Below, one piece after another: positions 57,308-64,000 of a stretch of DNA of 64,000 nucleotides. Location: contig NZ_JAVFVS010000008.1 in assembly GCF_030929605.1 (NCBI RefSeq), positions 186,001-250,000 on the forward strand, written 5' to 3'. Origin of the DNA: Flavobacterium sp. LHD-80 (GTDB lineage Bacteria > Bacteroidota > Bacteroidia > Flavobacteriales > Flavobacteriaceae). The position numbers were made by a program, and so were the translations under genes. The notes beneath the pieces were generated by a model. The model saw only the letters and a list, made by a program, of their open reading frames with translations, was not told the origin of the DNA and did not search any database. Within the stretch, counting starts at the first letter, position 1. The number at the start of each line of letters is the position of its first letter.

Positions 57308-59869
57308 TTAGATTTTGTTAGTTTCCCACACTAATGATAAATAATACAATCCGCCAATTGATGGTCCGCCAAGAATGGAAGTGTATTGTTTGTTGAGAAT
57401 ATTTGTACCGCCCAGTTTTGTTGTAATACCTGTTTTTTTGAAGTAATAATTAACCTGCGCATCCATAGTCCAATAAGCTGGAACAGTTCCACTGACTAAA
57501 AATGAAACATAATCAAAGTTGTTTTGATAGCGAGCGGTAACACTTGCGCCAAGATTTTTCCAGATATTTTGCGCCATTAACGTTCCGTTGACGTTAAATT
57601 CTGGCGTGTTGAAACCGTCTTCAAGTCCATCTTTATCGTCGGTTCTGTCGAGCTTTGTGTAAGTTAGGTTTGTTAAAGCAGTAAACATTTCGTCAAATCT
57701 ATATTTCAAACCTAAACTTCCGCCGTAATTGTAGATTTTGCTTTTAGAATTGGTCCAAAGTCTGTAGCGACTTTGTGTGTTTTTTGAATATAATGCAGTC
57801 GGAATTAAATTTGGATCTGTTGTATTTGGAATACTCGCTTCGACTTGCGCGATGAAATTTTTATACGAGTTGTAATAGAAATCGGCATCAATAAAAAGGT
57901 TTCTGTTTAATGTTATTCCTCTAAAACCAACTTCAAAAGATTTTACAAATTCGGGTTCTAAATAAGTGTACGGATTTTTCTGAATCGTATTTTTATTTTT
58001 TTCGATTGCCTGCGCCTGGGTCAAACCATTTGTATTGACATCCGTATTCACTTGCGCCTGAAATTTATCAATCGAAGCTTTGGTATATGAGTTTTCGAAA
58101 ATTCCATCCGACATAATTCGCAATCCGCCAACACGTTTTACACCGCCTGAATTTACATTCGAAAAGCCTTCAAAAATACTCGGAAAACGATATCCGTTTT
58201 GATACGAAGCTCTAAAGTTTAAACTCTCTTTTGGTGAATAAACTGCTGTAAATTGAGGGGTGAATTTGGCATCAAAATAATCGGCTTTGTCCATTCTTAT
58301 TGTAGCGCCTAAACATAATTTCGAATTAAATAAATCTTTAGTTAACTGGGTATATCCGCCAAATTTTTGATACGTCAAATTTTCATCAGCATGAACAGGA
58401 TTAATAAAATAATTTCCGTCCGGAACAATAATGTAATTTCTGTAATCGACTCCGCTTAAAAGTTTAGCATCAATTTTTTCGAAGAAAGAAGTAAAAGCTT
58501 TATCCCAATTAATTAATCCTTCGCCATGAACTAACGTTGATTTTACACGCAAAGCGGCGCCAATATCCCAATTATTAATGTCGATCAATTCTTCTTTTTT
58601 CTTTTCATAAGCTTCAGTTCCGGGAATAAATCTTCCTTGATCTGATTGTGTTCTGGCAATTCTGTGTGCGTCTGCAACTGTTGCACCACCAGTAATAGCA
58701 TTTTTGTAGGCAGTTGTATAGTCGGCAAACCATTTATCGTCAGACTTATAAGCACGATCCATATTCTCGGCAAGAGAACGCATATTGTATGAATCTCCAG
58801 TATTCTCTGTTGTCGCGTAGGCTTTTACCTGAAAAATGGGATTGTGAAAATCAACAGCAAATTGATTCAGTGTATAATTGTCAAGTCTGAAACGATTTGA
58901 ACGTTGGTAAATCGTATTGATTAAAGCTGTTTTATAAGTCACAGAAAGCTCGTTTTCTGGTTTTGGGCGAAAATAAAGTCCAACGTCAGCTTTGTAATTT
59001 TTGATTCCGTAATCTGAAATGTCTGTTTCGCGATAACCCGTTCTGGCCACGACATAATTTTTGCCGTTCAAGTTTAATGTTTTTCGATTTGCCGATTCAT
59101 TTCCGTAACCGTTTACTTCGTCATAAGCCGGATTATCGGCGCCAAATAAGCCTGTTGAAGCATTTGCATTTGGAGCCAAATCAGTTCTGTCATCAGCAAC
59201 CCAATCAGTTCCTCCGGTTGTCGAAGCATTTACTTTAAAAGCGAATTTTTCATTAAAAGCTTTTGCAAATCTTAAATTAAACTGCGAATAAATTTTTGGA
59301 GAAAACCGATCAATATTCCCCACATGATTCACGCCGGTTAATTGCTGAATACTTACGCCTTGATATTCAAAGGGATTTTTGGTTTGAATATTTGCCAAAC
59401 CATTAATCGCGTTCATTCCGTACAAAGCCGAAGCGGTTCCAGGAATAATTTCAATTTTATCAATATCAAGATCATTTGCACCCAAAGCATTTGCAATTGG
59501 TGCGCCTAAATGTGGCGCCTGATTGTCGATTCCGTCTACTAATTGCGCAAATCTGACGTTTGTAGAATTAGCAAAACCTCTTGTATTAATAACTTTAAAA
59601 CCTAAACTTGGCGTAATAATTTGAACGCCTTTTACATTTTCGAGCGCTTCATAAATACTTGGCGATCCCATTTTTTTGGCTTCCGCCGATTTTAATTGCT
59701 CAATACTTATAGGAGAGCGAAGAAAGTTTTCTGATCGACGAGAAGCTGTAATGACAACTTCGCTCAATTCTTCTTTTTTAATGCTGTCTTGTTTTGTTTT
59801 GGAATTCTCAGTTTGAGAAAAGCATTTAAGGCTTATAAAAATAAATAGGAGATACAGTTTTTGGTTCAT
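57308..59869 (-). CDS. TonB-dependent outer-membrane receptor
   Basis: 853 residues. Signal peptide (about 1-18), then a plug domain beginning SEVVITASRRSENFLRSPIS without a carboxypeptidase-like domain in front, INTRGFANSTNVRFAQLVDG and PGTASALYGMNAINGL, then a long 22-strand barrel ending in an aromatic-rich strand (GGLYYLSLVWETNK). It imports a small molecule across the outer membrane with TonB energy. The next gene (12 nt on) encodes a molybdopterin-domain lipoprotein, and the one 214 nt upstream encodes a ModE-like regulator, so molybdate, tungstate or a related anion complex is the leading guess for cargo. Confidence 0.88.
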   Translation of the reverse strand: MNQKLYLLFIFISLKCFSQTENSKTKQDSIKKEELSEVVITASRRSENFLRSPISIEQLKSAEAKKMGSPSIYEALENVKGVQIITPSLGFKVINTRGFANSTNVRFAQLVDGIDNQAPHLGAPIANALGANDLDIDKIEIIPGTASALYGMNAINGLANIQTKNPFEYQGVSIQQLTGVNHVGNIDRFSPKIYSQFNLRFAKAFNEKFAFKVNASTTGGTDWVADDRTDLAPNANASTGLFGADNPAYDEVNGYGNESANRKTLNLNGKNYVVARTGYRETDISDYGIKNYKADVGLYFRPKPENELSVTYKTALINTIYQRSNRFRLDNYTLNQFAVDFHNPIFQVKAYATTENTGDSYNMRSLAENMDRAYKSDDKWFADYTTAYKNAITGGATVADAHRIARTQSDQGRFIPGTEAYEKKKEELIDINNWDIGAALRVKSTLVHGEGLINWDKAFTSFFEKIDAKLLSGVDYRNYIIVPDGNYFINPVHADENLTYQKFGGYTQLTKDLFNSKLCLGATIRMDKADYFDAKFTPQFTAVYSPKESLNFRASYQNGYRFPSIFEGFSNVNSGGVKRVGGLRIMSDGIFENSYTKASIDKFQAQVNTDVNTNGLTQAQAIEKNKNTIQKNPYTYLEPEFVKSFEVGFRGITLNRNLFIDADFYYNSYKNFIAQVEASIPNTTDPNLIPTALYSKNTQSRYRLWTNSKSKIYNYGGSLGLKYRFDEMFTALTNLTYTKLDRTDDKDGLEDGFNTPEFNVNGTLMAQNIWKNLGASVTARYQNNFDYVSFLVSGTVPAYWTMDAQVNYYFKKTGITTKLGGTNILNKQYTSILGGPSIGGLYYLSLVWETNKI

Positions 59870-59884
59870 GTTTTTGGTTTTGTT

Positions 59885-59910
59885 TCAGTATGTTTTAAAA
59901 TGAATACTGA
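59885..59910. promoter_or_regulatory. Inverted repeat ahead of the TonB receptor gene, possible operator
   Basis: TCAGTAT (59885-59891) and ATACTGA (59904-59910) are perfect complements across 12 nt, centred 28 nt before the start codon at 59869. The AGTAT core also recurs ahead of the ModE-like gene. Confidence 0.5.
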
Positions 59911-59960
59911 TAGTTAAAAAAAAGATTTTGGTTAAAATGCTTAATCTACTCTAGGTTTTA

Positions 59961-60050
59961 TTAATCTCGCAAAGACGCAAAGGCGCAAAGTTTTTTTCTT
60001 TTTTAAGCTTTATATTATTCTGTTTGCGACTTAGCGTCTTTGCGAGATTA
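59961..60050. repeat. GCAAAG-type inverted repeat, family B
   Basis: TTAATCTCGCAAAGACGC at the left and GCGTCTTTGCGAGATTA at the right are complementary; the inner parts (AAAGGCGCAAAG and TTTGCGACTTAG) match imperfectly. It fills much of the space between the receptor and the ModE-like gene. Confidence 0.6.
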
Positions 60051-60083
60051 AAAACATAAGCTTTGTGAATTATTTTCTTTAAA

Positions 60084-60431
60084 TTAAAATTTCAGATTCT
60101 GAGTTTCTTTCTGAGCAAACTCTTTAATACGTTTTTCAACTTCATAAAAAACTGCAATTGCTTTTTCACCAGCGGCAGTTAATTTTGCACCGCCTCCGCC
60201 TTTTCCACCAAGAAGTTTTTCCACCAAAGGTTTTTCGGCGCGCTGATTCATTTCTTCAACCAATTGCCAAGCTTGTCTGTATGCCATCTTCATTTCTTTA
60301 GCGGCATTTGTAATAGAACCCGTTTTCTGAATATTTTCTAAAAGCCAGATTTTTCCAATTCCAAGAAAAGCGCCTTCGGTTTCTTCAATCCAAACACGTA
60401 CTTCAATTGAATATTTTTTATCGTTGCTCAT
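60084..60431 (-). CDS. ModE-like winged-helix regulator
   Basis: 115 residues of the ModE N-terminal-domain type: a winged helix with IEETEGAFLGIGKIWLLENI, then the recognition helices KTGSITNAAKEMKMAYRQAW and the wing LVEKLLGGKGGGGAKLTAAGE. The molybdate-binding C-terminal MOP domains of full ModE are absent, so sensing must be through a partner or a different site. In ModE-like proteins this half binds DNA. It lies 214 nt ahead of the TonB receptor on the same strand. Direct AAGTATTTT repeats upstream could be its own operators. Confidence 0.85.
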   Translation of the reverse strand: MSNDKKYSIEVRVWIEETEGAFLGIGKIWLLENIQKTGSITNAAKEMKMAYRQAWQLVEEMNQRAEKPLVEKLLGGKGGGGAKLTAAGEKAIAVFYEVEKRIKEFAQKETQNLKF

Positions 60432-60524
60432 TTGATTCTTTTAATGACTTTGTAAAAATAATTCTTTTAATGTAAAAATATTCTTCCAGAATTGAAAATT
60501 AAGCTTGGAGAAAATAATTGACTT

Positions 60525-60578
60525 AAGTATTTTAATTGCAAACATAAGTATTTTTACGTAATTAAAAATAAGTATTTT
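60525..60578. promoter_or_regulatory. Three AAGTATTTT direct repeats, possible operator region
   Basis: AAGTATTTT at 60525, 60546 and 60570, spaced 21 and 24 bases (about two helix turns), upstream of the ModE-like gene and also upstream of leuS. The stretch TATTTTTA-CGTAAT-TAAAAATA is a perfect palindrome within it. Confidence 0.45.
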
Positions 60579-60609
60579 GTTATTTTATTTGTTTGTCAAT
60601 GAAATAGCT

Positions 60610-60639
60610 TTGGAACAAGCAACAATAAATGTAAATTTG
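60610..60639 (+). promoter_or_regulatory. Promoter for leuS
   Basis: TTG at 60610-60612, a 19-nt spacer and TAAATTTG at 60632-60639 match the phylum's promoter pattern exactly. Transcription should begin near 60646, with a leader of about 57 nt. Confidence 0.65.
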
Positions 60640-60702
60640 CGGCATAATTAATTTAGTGAAAAGCTTAGAACCTTAGTAACTTAGAATCTTAGTCACTTAG
60701 AA

Positions 60703-63700
60703 ATGAAGTACAATCCAAACGAAATTGACGCCAAATGGCAAAAATATTGGGCAGAAAATCAAACTTTTGCAGCAAAAAATAACTCTGAAAAACCGAAACA
60801 TTATGTTCTCGATATGTTTCCTTATCCATCTGGAGCAGGATTACACGTTGGTCATCCGCTGGGTTATATAGCTTCAGATGTGTATTCTCGTTTCAAAAGA
60901 CATCAAGGTTTCAATGTTTTGCACCCAATGGGTTACGACAGTTTCGGATTGCCAGCAGAACAGTATGCGATTCAAACAGGACAACGTCCTGAAGATACAA
61001 CGCGTGTAAATATTGACGGTGGCGTTGACAAAGAAGGAAAACAAATTGCAGGATACAGAAAACAATTGGATAAAATTGGTTTCTCATTTGACTGGGCGCG
61101 TGAAGTGCGTACATCAAATCCTGATTATTACAAACATACACAATGGATTTTTATCCAATTATTCAATTCTTGGTATTGCAGAAAACAAGGAAAAGCTTTT
61201 GAAATTTCAGAGCTTGTAAAAGTTTTTGAAGAAGAAGGAAATAAATTAGTTGAAGCAGTTTGCGACGACAATGTTGCGATTTTTACTGCCGACGAATGGA
61301 ATGCCTATTCTGAAGATCAAAAAGAGAAAATCTTGTTGCAATACAGAATGACGTATTTGGCAGAAACCGAGGTAAACTGGTGTCCAGGCTTAGGAACTGT
61401 TTTGGCAAATGACGAAATTGTAAACGGAGTTTCGGAGCGCGGAGGCTTTCCTGTTATAAGAAAAAAAATGACACAATGGAGTATGCGAATTTCTGCTTAT
61501 GCCGAACGTTTGCTTCAAGGTCTAAATGATATCGATTGGAGTGAGTCTATAAAAGAATCTCAAAGAAACTGGATTGGAAAATCGGTTGGAGCTTTAGTAA
61601 CTTTTAATGTGAAAAATCATGATGAAGTAATCGAGGTTTTCACAACGAGACCTGATACTATTTTTGGTGTGACATTTATGACTTTGGCACCAGAACATGA
61701 TTTGGTTGCTAAAATTACAACTCCGGAACAAAAAGAAGCTGTTGAAGCGTATATCGAAAAAACAGCAAAACGTTCTGAGCGTGAGCGTATGGCCGATGTA
61801 AAAACGATTTCAGGAGTATTTACAGGAGCTTATGCAGAACATCCATTTACAAAAGAAGCTATTCCGGTTTGGATTGGTGATTATGTTTTGGCTGGTTACG
61901 GAACTGGTGCTGTAATGGCGGTTCCTTGCGGAGACGAAAGAGATTACGCTTTTGCTAATTTCTTTAAAGGTCAAAACGGAATGCAGGAAATCAAAAATAT
62001 CTTCGCTAATGTTGATATTTCTGAAGCAGCTTACGGATCAAAAGACAACGTTGAAATCGCAAATTCTGATTTCTTAAACGGATTAAATTATAAAAACGCG
62101 ACGCATGCCGCTATTGCTGAATTGCAAAAAATAGGTCAGGGAATTGGTAAAACAAATTACCGTTTGCGTGATGCTGTTTTCTCTCGTCAGCGTTACTGGG
62201 GTGAGCCATTTCCAGTTTATTATGTAAATGGCCTTCCTAAAATGATTGACACACAGCATTTGCCAATTATCCTTCCAGAAGTAGAAAAATATTTGCCAAC
62301 CGAAGACGGTTTGCCTCCGTTAGGAAATGCTGCAGTTTGGGCTTGGGACAGTGTTCAGTGTTCAGTTGTTAGTACTCAGTTGATTGACAACGTGACTATT
62401 TTTCCATTAGAATTGAATACAATGCCTGGTTGGGCAGGAAGTTCATGGTATTGGATGCGTTACATGGATGCGCACAACGAAAGCGAATTTGCTAGTAAAG
62501 AAGCTTTGGCTTACTGGGAAAATGTAGATTTATACATTGGAGGAAGTGAGCACGCAACAGGTCACTTATTATATTCTCGTTTCTGGAACAAATTCTTAAA
62601 AGATAAAGGTTTTGCTCCAACCGAAGAACCATTCAAAAAACTGATTAATCAGGGAATGATTTTGGGTACAACGGCTTATGTTTATAGATTAGAGGTATTG
62701 TTTCGTCAATATGTTAAATCAAATAAAAACCGTTCAGAAACTAATGGAAGAGTATTTAAAGACGTATTTGTTTCTAAAAATGTAATTGATAAATACAAAA
62801 AAGATAATGATCACTCTTTTATAAAAGGTGAACTTAAGGGATTTATTGAAGAATATGTTGATGGATTCAATTCTAAAAATGAAGAATGGGAAATGGATTA
62901 TTCTTTAGATTTTCATCCTATTCGTGTTGATGTTCATTTTGTAAATTCTTCAGATGAATTAAATATCGAAAAGTTCAAAGCTTGGAGAGAGGATTTTAAT
63001 ACAGCAGAATTCATTTTTGACGAAAACGGAAAATACATTGTGGGCCGTGAAGTTGAAAAAATGTCGAAATCATACTATAATGTGGTAACGCCAGATGATA
63101 TTTGTAATGAATACGGAGCAGATACATTACGGTTGTACGAAATGTTCTTAGGACCGTTAGAGCAGGCAAAACCTTGGAATACTGCCGGAATTTCTGGTGT
63201 ATTTGGTTTCTTGAAAAAATTATGGAGATTGTATTTTGATGATAATGGTTTAATCGTAAACAACGACGAACCAACAAAAGACAACTTGAAATCATTGCAT
63301 AAAACAATCAAAAAAGTAGCAGAAGATATCGAGAATTTCTCTTTCAATACTTCGGTTTCTCAGTTTATGATTTGTGTAAATGAATTGTCTTCTCAAAACT
63401 GTCATTCAAGAGCGATTTTAGAGCCATTAGCAATTTTGGTTTCGCCATACGCACCACATATTGCTGAAGAGTTATGGTCGCAGTTAGGACATACAACTTC
63501 AATTTCAGAAGTGACGTTCCCAATTTTTGATGCAAGTCATTTAGTGGAAACAAATAAAGAATATCCGGTTTCTTTCAACGGAAAAATGCGTTTCACAATC
63601 GAATTGCCTTTGGATTTAACCAAAGAACAAATCGAAGAAATCGTAATGAAAGACGAAAGAACGCAAAAACAATTAGACGGTAAAACACCTAATAAAGTGA

Positions 63701-63738
63701 TTATTGTTCCTGGAAAAATTATCAATTTGGTAGGATAA
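60703..63738 (+). CDS. leuS: Leucyl-tRNA synthetase
   Basis: Class Ia synthetase that charges tRNA-Leu. The ATP-binding HIGH-like motif is in PYPSGAGLHVGHPLGY near residue 50, and KMSKS is near 786-790. The CP1 editing domain (TTRPDTIFGVTFM near 310) removes mischarged residues. The protein is 1011 residues, about 150 more than E. coli, through inserts near 155-215 and 655-785 (the latter between MILG and KMSKS) of the type seen in Bacteroidota. A short repeated TGTTCAGTGTTCAGT tract lies within the coding region near 62350. It stands alone with its own promoter and a terminator. Confidence 0.96.
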   Translation: MKYNPNEIDAKWQKYWAENQTFAAKNNSEKPKHYVLDMFPYPSGAGLHVGHPLGYIASDVYSRFKRHQGFNVLHPMGYDSFGLPAEQYAIQTGQRPEDTTRVNIDGGVDKEGKQIAGYRKQLDKIGFSFDWAREVRTSNPDYYKHTQWIFIQLFNSWYCRKQGKAFEISELVKVFEEEGNKLVEAVCDDNVAIFTADEWNAYSEDQKEKILLQYRMTYLAETEVNWCPGLGTVLANDEIVNGVSERGGFPVIRKKMTQWSMRISAYAERLLQGLNDIDWSESIKESQRNWIGKSVGALVTFNVKNHDEVIEVFTTRPDTIFGVTFMTLAPEHDLVAKITTPEQKEAVEAYIEKTAKRSERERMADVKTISGVFTGAYAEHPFTKEAIPVWIGDYVLAGYGTGAVMAVPCGDERDYAFANFFKGQNGMQEIKNIFANVDISEAAYGSKDNVEIANSDFLNGLNYKNATHAAIAELQKIGQGIGKTNYRLRDAVFSRQRYWGEPFPVYYVNGLPKMIDTQHLPIILPEVEKYLPTEDGLPPLGNAAVWAWDSVQCSVVSTQLIDNVTIFPLELNTMPGWAGSSWYWMRYMDAHNESEFASKEALAYWENVDLYIGGSEHATGHLLYSRFWNKFLKDKGFAPTEEPFKKLINQGMILGTTAYVYRLEVLFRQYVKSNKNRSETNGRVFKDVFVSKNVIDKYKKDNDHSFIKGELKGFIEEYVDGFNSKNEEWEMDYSLDFHPIRVDVHFVNSSDELNIEKFKAWREDFNTAEFIFDENGKYIVGREVEKMSKSYYNVVTPDDICNEYGADTLRLYEMFLGPLEQAKPWNTAGISGVFGFLKKLWRLYFDDNGLIVNNDEPTKDNLKSLHKTIKKVAEDIENFSFNTSVSQFMICVNELSSQNCHSRAILEPLAILVSPYAPHIAEELWSQLGHTTSISEVTFPIFDASHLVETNKEYPVSFNGKMRFTIELPLDLTKEQIEEIVMKDERTQKQLDGKTPNKVIIVPGKIINLVG

Positions 63739-63756
63739 CCGAATTAAATTTCAGTA

Positions 63757-63803
63757 TAAAAATTCCAAATTCCAATTTTACGATTGGGATTTGGGATTTT
63801 TTT
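63757..63803 (+). terminator. Terminator after leuS
   Basis: AAATTCCAAATTCCAATTTT with ATTGGGATTTGGGATTT forms an imperfect hairpin followed by nine T residues. Same family as 48055-48100. Confidence 0.75.
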
Positions 63804-63873
63804 TTGCGTCTTGTTTTTTCGCCACGAATTACGCGAATTTTCACGAATTTTTATTTCGAAAAACGCATAGTTT

Positions 63874-63975
63874 GTCAGTCTGAGCGAAGTCGAAGACCAC
63901 GCAAGTAACTCGACACAGATTGACGATTTTGATTATGGAGCTTCTCGCGTGGTCTTCGACTTCGCTCAGACTGAC
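63874..63975. repeat. Long inverted repeat, family A, copy 4
   Basis: Arms of 29 bp at 63874-63902 and 63947-63975 (GTCAGTCTGAGCGAAGTCGA onward). The loop has GCAAGTAACTCGACA and GAGCTTCTCGC like copies 2 and 3. The beginning of another copy (TTTGTCATTTCGAC) is at 63987-64000, cut by the window edge. Confidence 0.75.
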
Positions 63976-64000
63976 ACTGCGTCTAGTTTGTCATTTCGAC

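Overview
The window looks like chromosomal DNA of a Flavobacterium-type member of the Bacteroidota. It is AT-rich. Many upstream regions carry the phylum's promoter pattern (TTG, about 19 nt, TAnnTTTG). The gene content is typical of the group: DUF5686 and DUF3098 proteins, a PID-CTERM protein, HopJ, a GxxExxY protein, PepSY-like periplasmic proteins, an MMPL-type exporter and the neighbour order ftsX / DUF3098 / uppP / truB. No rRNA operon, prophage, intact insertion sequence or CRISPR array was seen.

Layout. 1-2.7 kb: an accessory cassette that runs off the left edge (type I methylase HsdM, a nucleotidyl-cyclase-like protein, a small P-loop NTPase). 3-9 kb: core metabolism (ribE, pdxA, a DUF177 protein with rpmF, fabH-accB-accC). 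9.2-15.2 kb: six tandem PepSY-like secreted proteins, then a sigma-54-type response regulator converging on a large hybrid histidine kinase. 15.3-20.3 kb: S9 peptidase, FAD oxidoreductase, mtgA and an LpxR-like protein. 20.4-24.1 kb: an accessory stretch with a DUF3892 protein, a P-loop ATPase with a TTG start, a possible orphan small RNA, dispersed repeats, a GIY-YIG protein, tRNA-Ala(GGC) and three decayed tRNA-like copies. 24-36 kb: enoyl-CoA hydratase, queD, lpxH, a seven-haem cytochrome, a paralogous pair of unknown proteins, an MFS gene with a one-base frameshift, recJ, hopJ, rsmI and tdk. 37-48 kb: rpoN, a GxxExxY cassette, asnS, MMPL and SMR exporters, a LytS/LytTR pair and a CPA2 antiporter. 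48-64 kb: DUF5686 barrel protein, frr-pyrH, truB-uppP-DUF3098-ftsX, a TonB receptor with a molybdopterin-domain lipoprotein and a ModE-like regulator, and leuS.

How the genes connect. fabH, accB and accC supply malonyl-CoA and start fatty-acid synthesis. pyrH and frr, truB and uppP, and rpmF behind a DUF177 gene are usual housekeeping pairs. The sigma-54 factor is encoded here (rpoN), as is a sigma-54 activator beside the PepSY array, so a cell-envelope stress circuit is plausible but unproven. The ModE-like regulator next to a TonB receptor and a sulfite-oxidase-fold lipoprotein suggests outer-membrane uptake or use of molybdate or a related oxyanion.

The most distinctive non-coding content is a set of repeat families. 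Several have arms or stems that differ between copies but remain complementary within each copy, meaning that the fold is kept while the sequence changes. Four small genes (25 to 58 codons) are also listed.
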